Assembly (NCBI RefSeq): GCF_012102745.1
Contig: NZ_JAAVSY010000010.1
Location: 1 to 64,000 of the forward strand
DNA: 64,000 bases
Reading direction: 5' to 3'
DNA from: Haematospirillum sp. H4485
GTDB taxonomy: Bacteria > Pseudomonadota > Alphaproteobacteria > Rhodospirillales > Rhodospirillaceae
Shown here in pieces: positions 16,487 through 25,994 of this stretch. Under the pieces are notes generated by a model, which was given only the letters and a program-made list of their open reading frames with translations, ran no database searches and was not told the origin of the DNA. The translations under genes and the position numbers were made by a program. Each line of letters begins with the position of its first letter. Within the stretch, counting starts at the first letter, position 1.

Positions 16487-18007
16487 ATGGGTTTCGGAAA
16501 TCCGACAACAGTGACTTTTGTCGCTTATCTCCTTCTAACGGTTGGCATCGGCTTTTTTGCATGGCGCTATACACGTAATCTCTCCGATTATATTCTTGGT
16601 GGGCGCAGTCTTGGGTCGTTTGTTACGGCCCTGTCGGCAGGCGCATCGGATATGAGCGGATGGCTTCTGATGGGCTTGCCGGGTGCTGTTTTTGCCTTTG
16701 GACTTTCAGAAAGCTGGATTGTTGTTGGGCTGGTGCTGGGGGCTTGGCTGAACTGGGGCGTTGTTGCCGGGCGGTTGCGTGTTTACACAGAGCTGACAGA
16801 CAATGCCCTGACGTTGCCGGATTATTTCACAGCCCGCTTCGAGGATGACAGTCGTGTCCTGCGGGTAATTTCATCTGTACTTATCCTGTTATTTTTCACG
16901 ATGTACTGTGCATCAGGCATGGTCGCCAGTGCCCGTTTGTTTGAAGGAACATTTGGGCTGTCGTACGAGGTGGCGCTCTGGGCCGGTGCTGTAGCAACCA
17001 TCGTCTATGTGCTGGTTGGCGGTTTTCTGGCTGTCAGCTGGACGGATACCATTCAGGCATCCTTGATGATCATGGCGCTGCTGCTGGTTCCATTTGTTGT
17101 GGTCGGAGAGCTGGGTGGGTTGGAGAGTGCTGTTGACAAGGTTCTACAGGTCAATGCGCAAGCTACCGATATGTTTGGTAATATGACCGTCGTTGGCATT
17201 GCATCCCTGCTGGGCTGGGGATTGGGTTACATGGGGCAGCCCCACATTCTCGCCCGTTTTATGGCCGTTGACTCGGTTCGCTCCATTCCCAGGGCCCGGC
17301 TTATTGGTATGACCTGGATGATCCTGTGTCTGGTGGGTGCGGTACTGGTTGGCTTCTTCGGGTCGGCCTATTTTGCTGAACATACAGGCATTTCCGGCCC
17401 TGTTACTGAGAACAGGGAGCGCGTTTTCATCCAGCTGTCACAGGTACTGTTCAATCCTTGGATAGCAGGTGTTTTGTTGTCTGCTATTCTGTCTGCCGTC
17501 ATGAGCACCTTGTCCTGTCAGCTTCTGGTTTGTTCATCTGCCCTTACAGAGGATTTGTACAAGCCATTCGTGCGTAAAAACGCCAGCCAGGCAGAGCTGG
17601 TCTGGGTTGGGCGTGCCATGATCTTGGTTGTCGCCGTTGTGGCAATCTTGATTGCCCGTGATCCGCAAAGCCGTGTTCTGGGGCTGGTTGGTTATGCCTG
17701 GGCTGGTTTTGGTGCGGCTTTTGGTCCTGTTGTCCTCTTGTCCCTGTTGTGGCCCTCCATGACACGCTATGGCGCTCTGGCCGGGATGGTGACAGGGGCT
17801 GCGACCGTGATTGTGTGGAGCCATGGCGAATGGTTTGGTGCTGCTCCGGGTCCGTTGTTTGGCCTTTATGAACTGGTGCCCGGTTTTGCATTTTCTGCAG
17901 TGGCAGTTGTTGTCGGTACATACCTGTCTCCGGTTCCATCATTGGGCATGATTGGTGCTTTTGGATCCATGCGTGAGCAGGTTATGGCAGGGCAGGAGGC
18001 GCGTTAG
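16487..18007 (+). CDS. putP: Sodium/proline symporter
   Basis: A sodium:solute symporter of about 506 residues with roughly 13 membrane helices. The opening helix continues into LSDYILGGRSLG, then ALSAGASDMSGWLLMGLPG, the PutP signature containing sodium-binding residues. GGFLAVSWTDTIQA and GYMGQPHILARFMA are also typical. It imports proline with Na+. No putA neighbour is present. The ATG at 16487 was chosen because it matches the short N-terminus of the family. Confidence 0.92.
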   Translation: MGFGNPTTVTFVAYLLLTVGIGFFAWRYTRNLSDYILGGRSLGSFVTALSAGASDMSGWLLMGLPGAVFAFGLSESWIVVGLVLGAWLNWGVVAGRLRVYTELTDNALTLPDYFTARFEDDSRVLRVISSVLILLFFTMYCASGMVASARLFEGTFGLSYEVALWAGAVATIVYVLVGGFLAVSWTDTIQASLMIMALLLVPFVVVGELGGLESAVDKVLQVNAQATDMFGNMTVVGIASLLGWGLGYMGQPHILARFMAVDSVRSIPRARLIGMTWMILCLVGAVLVGFFGSAYFAEHTGISGPVTENRERVFIQLSQVLFNPWIAGVLLSAILSAVMSTLSCQLLVCSSALTEDLYKPFVRKNASQAELVWVGRAMILVVAVVAILIARDPQSRVLGLVGYAWAGFGAAFGPVVLLSLLWPSMTRYGALAGMVTGAATVIVWSHGEWFGAAPGPLFGLYELVPGFAFSAVAVVVGTYLSPVPSLGMIGAFGSMREQVMAGQEAR

Positions 18008-18113
18008 CCTCTGGCCTTACTGTTTTATGATGCAGGTCATTTCTTTTGATTGAATATTATGCGGAGTATTTTGTACAAATAGGTTTTCGCGACGTATCCG
18101 GGGCAAGTGTGCT

Positions 18114-18869
18114 GTGTCTTGTTACAGGGGATTCTGGAAGGCTGTTTGTTTGGTCTTCTTTCTGTTCGTGCCTGTACAATCGGTTCGCTCTGCCCCTTTG
18201 CAGGGGTATACGAGGGTTCTGAATGCTGTTGAGGCTGGGGATGATACGGCTGTTCTGGACTCTGTCCTGACATTATCGGAGCAGGCCCCTGAATTGGGGC
18301 CGGACTTGGTTGCCTTGGTTGTACGTCTGGCACCATGGCTGGCAGCCCCGGTTGCCAGTGTTGCTGTTATGCGTGCCTTACCCGAACAGCAGACCCGCTT
18401 GGCTGCAGCCGTTCTGGCTGCTGCTCTTGCTGCCTCAGAAGGACGTCATGCTGCTGATATTCTGGCCGCAGTTCGTACAGCAGCTCCGCATGCGGATGTT
18501 CGTGTCCTCCAACGCATTGTTGCCCGTTTGGGGAAGATGGAGGCTGGTTCATGGGGCACGGTCTATGCCCTGCGTGATGTTCCGGTGGACCAGCCAGATG
18601 ATTACAAAGCCATGAAACATGGGATGGCAGCATTGCGCCGTGTCATGCTTGTCATAAGGCAGGCAACGCTGGATCCCTTACCAGACAGCATACAGAACAT
18701 TCCGGATCCAAGCCGGATCATGGTGCGTGATCATGACCTTCGTCTGGGCGGTCTTATGGATGGTGACTCATCTCCATCACGTTCGTACGAGGGGTTTGAG
18801 CTTCTGTACAGGCTGTTTCTGTTTCCGCCGCCACATGTTCCTTCCCTCCTTTTGCCAAGCCCGTCATGA
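18114..18869 (+). CDS. Secreted helical protein of the EPS locus
   Basis: Not recognised beyond its export. The GTG start gives a signal peptide (hydrophobic residues 9-24, cleavage near VRSAP). It is followed by 130 residues of alanine/leucine-rich helices that look like helical hairpins, and a polar then hydrophobic C-terminus. Its stop overlaps the ATG of the outer-membrane barrel gene (ATGA), so it is translated as the first gene of the exopolysaccharide transcript and may be a periplasmic partner of the export machinery. Confidence 0.65.
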   Translation: MSCYRGFWKAVCLVFFLFVPVQSVRSAPLQGYTRVLNAVEAGDDTAVLDSVLTLSEQAPELGPDLVALVVRLAPWLAAPVASVAVMRALPEQQTRLAAAVLAAALAASEGRHAADILAAVRTAAPHADVRVLQRIVARLGKMEAGSWGTVYALRDVPVDQPDDYKAMKHGMAALRRVMLVIRQATLDPLPDSIQNIPDPSRIMVRDHDLRLGGLMDGDSSPSRSYEGFELLYRLFLFPPPHVPSLLLPSPS

Positions 18870-20173
18870 ACCGCCTGTTGTTATCGGCTTTTTTTCTTTT
18901 TGTCATGCCGCTGCTGGTGCTGGTACCGGCATATGCTGGCATTGGTGACCTTGCGACCCATTCAGGGCTTCCCGCCATAACAACAGCCGCGAAAGAGGCA
19001 GATGAACGCCGGCGCCTTTACCAGCCTCCGGGGTGGGAGGGGCATGGTATGCACCTGGACCTTGGTATGCATGAGGCTGTTTTGTGGGATAGCAACCCGC
19101 ATTCCCGCTCATCTTCACAGGCTGACGGTATTAGCAGTCTTGTGACGTCGGTTGATGCCAGGGTCAGGGCAAAACCCGATGTATGGCAGCTGACAACAGG
19201 CGGCGAACTGGAGTATGTGCAGCCTGTGTCTGGTTCTTTCGGTGCGTGGTATAATGCGGGTGCCTATACATTCCTGACCGGACGGGCATGGGATCGTTCC
19301 TGGATGACTGGGGAACTGTCTGCCCGCCGCCGTCATGAGATGCCGGGGGATTCCTCCCGGTCACGTGTTGCGGCTGAGCCCATTGCCGTTGACATATACA
19401 AGGCGGAAGCGCGCGCTCTTATCCGCCACGTCCGTGCCTTCAGCATGGTGGGGGGTAGTGTGCAACGTGATGACTATCATGATGGCACCATGTTCGATGG
19501 CCGCTTGCTTGAACAGGATGACCGGGACCGGCATGACATTCGTACCTCTTATCGTGCCGGGTTTTCTCCGATTGACCAACTGGACCTTTTTGTCGGTGAG
19601 GACCGCCACTATTCAATTAATGACATGCGTCAGCCTTATGGCATGGAGTTTGGCTTTGGTGAAGCGCGGCGCTTCATTGGTATCGGGATGGATATCAACG
19701 AGCGCCTGATTGCTGAAATAACCACGGGGCGTGCCTCGGTTCACTGGTTGTCCCCCATTTTTCCGTCGGTAAACCGTTCTGTTCGGTCGGCATCTTTTGC
19801 CTTTGCGCCAACACCTCTGACAACCCTGTCCGGTTTGTATGAGCACAGGGTCCGTGAAGGTGCTGTTTATGGATGGGCCGGTGCCCTGTCCAAGGAGGCA
19901 AGGCTTGGGATCAGCCATGAGGTACTGCGCAATCTGGAGATTGGTCTGCGTGTATTCCGCCAGACGTCGGACTGGCAGGCTGCCCCGTGGCTGTCCTGGT
20001 TTGGCCGCGAAAGGCGCGATGTTCTGCAAAGTATTGAGGCCGAGGCGCGCTTTGCTTTTGGGCCACACTGGTATCTCAGCCTTCATGTCAGGGATGACGA
20101 CCAGGCGTCATCCCTGCCGGAGTACAGCTATCAACGGCTCCGGTTGTCCACACGTCTGGGAGTACGTTTATAA
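18866..20173 (+). CDS. Outer-membrane beta-barrel protein (EPS locus)
   Basis: A 435-residue protein with a signal peptide ending near VPAYA at residue 23. It then shows alternating hydrophobic/polar segments with many aromatic residues, typical of a beta-barrel, and a C-terminus ending LSTRLGVRL. It resembles the uncharacterised barrel proteins found beside Wza-like genes in alphaproteobacterial exopolysaccharide loci. It overlaps the upstream gene by 4 bp and the exporter gene by 1 bp. It could be the outer-membrane conduit, given that the neighbouring Wza-like protein is very short. Confidence 0.7.
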   Translation: MNRLLLSAFFLFVMPLLVLVPAYAGIGDLATHSGLPAITTAAKEADERRRLYQPPGWEGHGMHLDLGMHEAVLWDSNPHSRSSSQADGISSLVTSVDARVRAKPDVWQLTTGGELEYVQPVSGSFGAWYNAGAYTFLTGRAWDRSWMTGELSARRRHEMPGDSSRSRVAAEPIAVDIYKAEARALIRHVRAFSMVGGSVQRDDYHDGTMFDGRLLEQDDRDRHDIRTSYRAGFSPIDQLDLFVGEDRHYSINDMRQPYGMEFGFGEARRFIGIGMDINERLIAEITTGRASVHWLSPIFPSVNRSVRSASFAFAPTPLTTLSGLYEHRVREGAVYGWAGALSKEARLGISHEVLRNLEIGLRVFRQTSDWQAAPWLSWFGRERRDVLQSIEAEARFAFGPHWYLSLHVRDDDQASSLPEYSYQRLRLSTRLGVRL

Positions 20174-20685
20174 TGCGATGCTTTGTCGTGTTGTTTGCGC
20201 TGATGTTTCTCATTCCTGTTCATGTCACGGCAACCGACATGTTCCGCTTGGGGCCGGGCGATGTGGTGCGCGTAACGGTTTTTGGTGAAGAGAATCTTTC
20301 CGGGACATTCTCGCTGGATAGCGACGGGCGCCTGGCGATGCCTCTGCTCGGGCCTGTTATGCTGGGCGGGCTGAGCCTCAAGGAAGCGGAGGAAACGCTG
20401 GTCAGTTGCTTGGCAGATGGGTGGTTGCGTCAACCCAATGTGGCGCTTGAGGTCACAACCCATCGTCCATTCTACATTCTGGGAGAAGTACAAAAGCCGG
20501 GTGCCTATCCATGGGCCAGCGGGCTGTCTGTTATGGGAGCGGTTGCCTTGGGCGGTGGCTTTACCTACCGCGCGGACGAGGATGATATCAGCATTCGCCG
20601 TGATGATGCCAAAATCCGGCGAGTTTCCTTGACGGTGCCGGTTCAGCCCGGAGACATCATTCATGTTCACCAGAGATTTTTCTGA
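20173..20685 (+). CDS. Polysaccharide export protein (Wza/GumB-like, short)
   Basis: A periplasmic or outer-membrane-associated export protein of 170 residues. After a signal peptide (cleavage near VTATD) comes the Poly_export domain (FRLGPGDVVRVTVFGEEN, then FSLDSDGRLAMPLLGPV) and one SLBB-like domain (FYILGEVQKPGAYPW...). Full Wza has further domains and a helical outer-membrane pore. This version lacks them, so it probably works with another outer-membrane component such as the preceding barrel. The 3' end overlaps the next gene by 23 bp. Confidence 0.88.
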   Translation: MRCFVVLFALMFLIPVHVTATDMFRLGPGDVVRVTVFGEENLSGTFSLDSDGRLAMPLLGPVMLGGLSLKEAEETLVSCLADGWLRQPNVALEVTTHRPFYILGEVQKPGAYPWASGLSVMGAVALGGGFTYRADEDDISIRRDDAKIRRVSLTVPVQPGDIIHVHQRFF

Positions 20686-22006
20686 TCATCCCCCGGGGTG
20701 GCATGTGTGGCTGCCATGCGTTCTGGTGGGTCTTGCCCTGTGGGTACCGCTTCCTTTTGGCAGCAATCGTCCCTGGGTTTGGCACTTGCCAGGAATCATC
20801 GCCGGTGCCTGCATGATGGCAGTTCTGGCACGCTGTGATGTTCCGGTGCGTTTGCAGCGTTCCTTATTTCTTTTTTCGGGCGTTCTGGTGTGGATGCTGC
20901 TGCAGGCCTTGCCGATCTGGCCTGGTGCTGTTGTGAGCTATCCTGTGACGGGTTCTCTGGTGCCGTTGGCCGTGCAGCCTGTGACGGCAGTTGAGCATGC
21001 ACTGCGTCTGGCTTCCCTTGGTGGCGTTTTCTTTCTCGGGTTTGTCTTGGCCCGTGATACAGCTTATGGTGCCGTGTGGGTTCTGCGTGGTATGGCTGTA
21101 GGTGGTCTGATCTGGGCTCTTGTCTCCATTCTTCTTGAAATGCTGTCGCCGGGGCGGTTGTTGGTCCTGTGGGAGAAGGAAGCTTATATCGGGGTGCTGA
21201 CGGGTCCGTTTATAAACCGTAATGCAGCGGCTTGTTTCTTTGGCTTGGTTTGTCTGGTGGTTTTAGGATCTGCTGATCGTATGTCGGGCCTGTACAGGTC
21301 TGTCATGGTTTCCATTCCCTTTGTTGCTGTGTTGATGGCAGGGAGCCGTGGCGGGTTTGCAGCCTTGGTTGTTGCCTTGGTGGTACTGGTCTGGTTGCGC
21401 CGACCACAGCATAAAGACAGCGCAAAAACCCTTTTCCTTTTCTTGATTCTGATCTTGGTGTCCGGGCGTGTTGTTACGGACCGCTGGCTTGCAACAGATC
21501 CCGATCACATTGACCGTTTCTATGTGTGGCATTGTCTTGTGCGCGGAATAGCGGATCAGTGGTGGTCTGGTGTCGGTGGGGGTGGGTTTGACCATGCCTT
21601 CACGGGCTGGCGCGATGTTGTAACGGTCCAGCATTGGGATCGGGCTCACAACATGTATCTGGAACTGGCAGTCGAGATCGGGATACCCGCTTTCCTGGTT
21701 CTGGCTTTTGTGGTTCTTGGCCAAGTGCGCATCTGTTGGCGTCAGGCCCGGGCTGTACGCACTGACCTGGCTCCGGCTGTTGGGATTTCGGCTCTTGCTC
21801 TGGCTGCTGTTCAGGGGCTGATTGATTTTGCACCCCAGATTCCAGCCAACAGTCTATGGGTTGCCCTGTTACTTGGTTTAGGGTGTGGAACGCAGGGTCA
21901 TCGCTTCCGTAAAAGCCGCAGTGCCCGACAAGGCGCGACTGTACAGGGGCCAAGCTTTGCTCACGGGCAGGGATTGGGTCAATCCAGTGCGATCCCACCG
22001 CCATAG
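20663..22006 (+). CDS. Wzy/O-antigen ligase-like membrane protein 1
   Basis: A polytopic membrane protein of 447 residues with about eleven hydrophobic segments and the Wzy_C (O-antigen ligase) pattern. LTGPFINRNAAACFFGL and a following SRGG (MAGSRGGFAAL) come before a large periplasmic loop with GVGGGGFDHAF and a histidine in WDRAHNMYLE. These proteins polymerise or ligate lipid-linked oligosaccharides in the periplasm. The last 50 residues are polar and overlap 129 bp of the convergent gene. A second protein of this class is encoded at 25979-27340. Confidence 0.82.
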   Translation: MFTRDFSDHPPGWHVWLPCVLVGLALWVPLPFGSNRPWVWHLPGIIAGACMMAVLARCDVPVRLQRSLFLFSGVLVWMLLQALPIWPGAVVSYPVTGSLVPLAVQPVTAVEHALRLASLGGVFFLGFVLARDTAYGAVWVLRGMAVGGLIWALVSILLEMLSPGRLLVLWEKEAYIGVLTGPFINRNAAACFFGLVCLVVLGSADRMSGLYRSVMVSIPFVAVLMAGSRGGFAALVVALVVLVWLRRPQHKDSAKTLFLFLILILVSGRVVTDRWLATDPDHIDRFYVWHCLVRGIADQWWSGVGGGGFDHAFTGWRDVVTVQHWDRAHNMYLELAVEIGIPAFLVLAFVVLGQVRICWRQARAVRTDLAPAVGISALALAAVQGLIDFAPQIPANSLWVALLLGLGCGTQGHRFRKSRSARQGATVQGPSFAHGQGLGQSSAIPPP

Positions 22007-22492
22007 CATGGCAAGGTCGTTCAGTGCCATGTCCCGTACAGGATGTTCTTGCCTGTTCCACTGTGTTACGGTTTCTAACAGCCTTGGCAGCATAAGCTCA
22101 CGTTCGTGGCGTCCGGTTCTGAACGCCATCGCCAAGGCATAGGTTGATGTGTCTGTATCCTTTGCCATGCTGGCGATGATGCTCAGGCGCAGGTATCCAT
22201 AAGCATCGGCGGGCGAAAGGGCAAGCCACTGTTCCTGCTGTTGTTGTGCTTGATCCCACTGTCCAAGCAGGGTAAGGCCGGCCGCGCGCTGTCTCGCTGC
22301 CTCGGGGATATGGCCGGGCATAGTGGCCAGAAGGTGTGCCTGTGATTTTGATACAGGATGATTGCGGGACAGGTCCTCCATTAAGCTATATCCGGGCAGG
22401 ACCAGGATCCACTCCACCATCATGACCGTTGACCCCAGCAGCAGTATCAGTCCATAGGCCATGGCAGGAAGGCAGTTCTTCCTAGTATGCAT
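21878..22492 (-). CDS. Membrane-anchored TPR-like protein of the EPS locus
   Basis: A small protein of about 204 residues, not a known enzyme. The ATG at 22492 overlaps the end of the tyrosine-kinase gene, so the two are coupled. An N-terminal hydrophobic segment (about residues 10-32) is followed by helical hairpins with the spacing of tetratricopeptide-like repeats (AARQRAAGLTLLGQWDQAQQ, then YGYLRLSIIASMAKD). It may scaffold the polymerase complex. The last 129 bp overlap the 3' end of the Wzy-like gene on the other strand. Confidence 0.65.
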   Translation of the reverse strand: MHTRKNCLPAMAYGLILLLGSTVMMVEWILVLPGYSLMEDLSRNHPVSKSQAHLLATMPGHIPEAARQRAAGLTLLGQWDQAQQQQEQWLALSPADAYGYLRLSIIASMAKDTDTSTYALAMAFRTGRHERELMLPRLLETVTQWNRQEHPVRDMALNDLAMLWRWDRTGLTQSLPVSKAWPLYSRALSGTAAFTEAMTLRSTP

Positions 22493-24650
22493 AGTATTCC
22501 TGATAGGCAGAATAATGCTGACAGTACCCGCCATAGCCATACGTTGCCTGTTTACGTAGGTCGATCATGGTCATAACAGCCATCAGGGGGACACCGGCAC
22601 CGGAGGCATCGAGCAATTCCAGGGCTTGCTGGATTGCGTCGCTGGGTGTGCTTTCCCAGCGCACGGCAAACAGCATGGTTTGGCAGAAGCGCGCCATAAC
22701 CCGTGCATCTGCAACCGGCATAACGGGGGGCGCATCAAGAAGTACGATGTCAAAGTTATCCTGCATATAGCGGAGCAGGGTCATAAAGCCCGGCCCCTCG
22801 AGCAGATCAGGTGCTACGGCCCCGGCAATGGCACCGGGTAAAAGGAACAGGCTGGTCTGTTGCAAGCGGATAATGCTGCTTTCCGGAGTCTGTGTGCCTG
22901 CCAGCACAGACATCAGATTTGGTGTTGAAGAATTATCCGGATCCACGGGGTTTCCCGTTGCCAGCGGCGTTAGTGCCGGGCGGCGCAGGTCGGCGTCAAC
23001 AAGCAGAACTTTGCGCCCGCTGCGCGCAAGGACCTGACCAAGACGGTACACCAGCGTTGTTTTGCCCTCGCCGGGCAGGGTCGATGTTACCCCCAGTATT
23101 GATGGTCCGGGGGTATCACCGGCTGGCCATATCCGGGCGATCAGGGCTCGTAATTCCTCGGCTGTGTTGCCCGGTGGCATGGTATTGCGTGGTGCTGCGG
23201 TTTCGCGGGGCATCAGTCCGGCCAGGTGAAGGCCAAGCTTCTGTGGGATATCACGTGGGTGACGCAGCCTGCGATCAAGGCGTTCGACCAAAATGGCCAG
23301 GACGAGGCCGGGGAGGAGACCGACAAAGAAGGACGCAACAACCAGCGCACCGCGTGGTGTGCCGCCGGGTCGATCAGGAACCGGAGCGCTGGAGACAACC
23401 CGTGTATCCGGTATGTCGAGCCCAGCCTGGCTGCCGGTTTCCTTCATGCGCGTCAGAAACGTTTGGTACAGGGCACGACTGGTTTCGGCTTCCCGTTCCA
23501 GTTCCCTGAGCCGGATCATGGCTTCGCCTTCTGTCTGCCGCTGGTTTTCCAGGTCCCGAAGCTCTGCTGTCAGGCTGTGTTCGCGGATGCGGGCAATGGA
23601 TGCTTCGTTTTCCATGCTGCGTAGAATGGTAATAGCCTCGCCGGTTATGCGTCGGCGCAGATCTTCTATTTGCGCCTTGGTATCGCGGATATAGGGGTGT
23701 TTCTCTCCATAGCGTGCATTGAGATCGGCCAGTGTGCGGCTGAGTTCTGCCTCTCGCGCTTTCAGATTCTGTACTGTGGGAGACAGCAGGACATCAGGCA
23801 TGTTTTCCAGATCATCATGGTGTGCAGCCAGGCGCAGGCGTTCCAGGCGCGCTTCCGTACTGACCCGGGCTGTACGCGCCTGTACCAGTTGGTTGTTGAG
23901 ATCTGTGCGCTGCTGTGCGGCCAATGAAATCTCCCCGTTCTGGCCAAGGCCATGTGTACTCCGGAATGCGGTGACTTTGGCGTCGGCGTCGTTGACAGCC
24001 TGACGCAGGGTTTCCAGACGATCATTGAGAAAGCCGGATACCGACATAACGGCTTCTGTCCTGGCTTGGCGTTGATGTTCCAGGTACAGCTCGACCAAGC
24101 GATTGGACAGCCGTGCTGATTTGCTTGGCTCTCGGGTGCTGACAGAAATGCCGATAACCAGGGCACGGTTCATCTGGTTGACAGATATTGCCTTGCGCAC
24201 GGCATGCAGTGCTGGGGATGCACCTGCCGGTATGGGATCGGGTTCTGGTTTCAGCGCGGCCAATAATCCATTCAGCCATGCTGTTGATTCTGATGATGCG
24301 AGGGCTGGAACAAACTCTGGGTCATTTTCCAGATCTTCAGCCTTTATCAGGGCAGAGATAAGGGCCGGAGAACGCAGAACCTCGATTTCCCCAAGTATGG
24401 AGACAGGCTCGCGCGGCAAAGCAGGATTTACACCCGCAACACCTGTTACGTTTTCTGGCTGTCCCCGGTCCAGCATGATGACAGATGTTGCGGTGTAATG
24501 CCGTGGCATGACTGTGCTCGCTATCAGGGTGACCGTCATCAGACCAAATGCGGGCGACATGACAGTGCGCCACCGCCGCCACAGTAGCCTCAGGATGGTG
24601 TCGAATGCACCATCATCCCTGTGTTGTCCTGTCGCCTGAATACCGCGCAC
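22482..24650 (-). CDS. Wzc-type polysaccharide co-polymerase and tyrosine kinase
   Basis: A fused inner-membrane chain-length regulator and BY-kinase of 722 residues. The Wzz-like N-terminal half has two membrane helices (about residues 35-50 and 430-450) flanking a long periplasmic coiled coil. The cytoplasmic kinase shows Walker A LPGEGKTT near 530, Walker A' VLLVDADLRRP near 555 and Walker B IVLLDAPP near 640. The C-terminus is a tyrosine cluster (eight tyrosines in the last 19 residues) as required for autophosphorylation cycling. It is transcribed opposite to the Wza-like and Wzy-like genes. The start is GTG. Confidence 0.93.
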   Translation of the reverse strand: MRGIQATGQHRDDGAFDTILRLLWRRWRTVMSPAFGLMTVTLIASTVMPRHYTATSVIMLDRGQPENVTGVAGVNPALPREPVSILGEIEVLRSPALISALIKAEDLENDPEFVPALASSESTAWLNGLLAALKPEPDPIPAGASPALHAVRKAISVNQMNRALVIGISVSTREPSKSARLSNRLVELYLEHQRQARTEAVMSVSGFLNDRLETLRQAVNDADAKVTAFRSTHGLGQNGEISLAAQQRTDLNNQLVQARTARVSTEARLERLRLAAHHDDLENMPDVLLSPTVQNLKAREAELSRTLADLNARYGEKHPYIRDTKAQIEDLRRRITGEAITILRSMENEASIARIREHSLTAELRDLENQRQTEGEAMIRLRELEREAETSRALYQTFLTRMKETGSQAGLDIPDTRVVSSAPVPDRPGGTPRGALVVASFFVGLLPGLVLAILVERLDRRLRHPRDIPQKLGLHLAGLMPRETAAPRNTMPPGNTAEELRALIARIWPAGDTPGPSILGVTSTLPGEGKTTLVYRLGQVLARSGRKVLLVDADLRRPALTPLATGNPVDPDNSSTPNLMSVLAGTQTPESSIIRLQQTSLFLLPGAIAGAVAPDLLEGPGFMTLLRYMQDNFDIVLLDAPPVMPVADARVMARFCQTMLFAVRWESTPSDAIQQALELLDASGAGVPLMAVMTMIDLRKQATYGYGGYCQHYSAYQEYYAY

Positions 24651-24737
24651 GCGTTACATCTCTTTGGTAGAAAATAGACGGATTTGTTATCACAATGATG
24701 GTGAGTGGTGAAGAATTGTGTGCCGGAATAACAGACA

Positions 24738-25994
24738 ATGAATTCATATGGATGGACGAAACATGAACGTCACGGTTTGAACTTTCGCAAAAGATTTTTC
24801 CCGGATTCATTTCACGTTATGCGCGTTGTGTTTTTGCGCCATGGAGCCCTTCTTCCGCGGTCGATTCTTTTCCATGTCTGTAGTGGCTGTATTGTCTTTG
24901 GCTTGTCTGTCTTGGCTGTTGCTGTCTTTTCTCCAGAAGATCATGGGCGGTTTGCCCTTTTGCTGTCGGGAATGTGGGTGGGTGTTTCGATTCTAACCGC
25001 CGTGTTTCTGGATCCCTTCAGCCAGCGCGGGCGGTGCGGTCGCACGCATGGACGCATGTTACAGGCTATCTTCGGCTGGTTTGGTCTTTCTGCATTCCTG
25101 CCTGGTATCCTGATGGTTGGGTTTTCAGATACGCAGTGGTTTGCCCTGCCGGTTTCCGGTTTCTTTCTTTCCCCCGGTCTGGCGACTGTTTTTTTGCACC
25201 GCCGCCTTATGCAGGCTGGTATCTGCACAGGTCCAAAGGTGTGGATCTGGGTGGGGCTGTGTCCACTGGCCACCTGTATTCTTGTTCTGTCGGGTGATCT
25301 TACGCCGCATAACCTGGTCTTGGTTCTGTCAATAACGAGCATCGGATGTCTGGCCCATTTTTCGCCTTTGCGCGTGCGTGTGCTGAAGAGTGTATTGGCG
25401 TGGCATGTGCGCAAGGGGATTTGCCTGGTGCTCGCGTTGCCTGTTGCCTTGGTGGTGCAGCAAGGGCCTGTGCTGGTTGTTGCAGTTTTTCACGGTCCGG
25501 AAGGGGCTGGCGACTGGCGACGTGTTCAGCTTCTGATGATGCCTGTCCTGCAGGGCATGGCATTCCTTGGAGGGTATCTACAGCCACGCCTTGCCCGGCT
25601 GGTGCGTGAAGAACAGAAAAGATTGGCCAAGGCACGTGCGCTTGTCTTTGGAGTGAGCCTGTCTGGATTATCCTGTCTGTGGTGCATTGGTCTTTGTTTC
25701 GCCGGAGATGATCCAGGATCCTTGCGTGTCCTGTTGCCAGCCCATGGCATTGGCGTGGCAGATGGTGTTCTGGCTTGTACCTACCTGGTGGCTGCTTCAC
25801 TGGCAGCTGCTGCGGGTATCTTTGTGCGTGCCAAGCAGGATAATGCACGGGTTTTTCTGGCAACCCTCTGTGCTGGCGGTATCTGCATGGCTGGTTTGCC
25901 GCTGTGTGCTCCTTATGGCATCGCTTGCCTCCTTGCTCTTCTGGCGTTGTCGTACGCTACAAACGCGGTGGTGTTGGCATGGCCATGGCGATAG
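24738..25994 (+). CDS. Wzx-like polysaccharide flippase / MATE-fold membrane protein
   Basis: A polytopic membrane protein of 418 residues with about twelve hydrophobic segments and few charged loops, in the position expected of a lipid-linked repeat-unit flippase. Sequence motifs are weak, so the call rests on topology, size and neighbours. GGAA precedes the ATG at 24738; the ATG at 24819 would remove a polar 27-residue N-terminus and is equally possible. It overlaps the next gene by 16 bp. Confidence 0.62.
   Translation: MNSYGWTKHERHGLNFRKRFFPDSFHVMRVVFLRHGALLPRSILFHVCSGCIVFGLSVLAVAVFSPEDHGRFALLLSGMWVGVSILTAVFLDPFSQRGRCGRTHGRMLQAIFGWFGLSAFLPGILMVGFSDTQWFALPVSGFFLSPGLATVFLHRRLMQAGICTGPKVWIWVGLCPLATCILVLSGDLTPHNLVLVLSITSIGCLAHFSPLRVRVLKSVLAWHVRKGICLVLALPVALVVQQGPVLVVAVFHGPEGAGDWRRVQLLMMPVLQGMAFLGGYLQPRLARLVREEQKRLAKARALVFGVSLSGLSCLWCIGLCFAGDDPGSLRVLLPAHGIGVADGVLACTYLVAASLAAAAGIFVRAKQDNARVFLATLCAGGICMAGLPLCAPYGIACLLALLALSYATNAVVLAWPWR

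Noticed and set aside
22567-24498. Several plus-strand ORFs (60-205 codons) across the Wzc gene
   Set aside because: They are antisense shadows of a strongly conserved gene, without ribosome-binding sites or recognisable domains.
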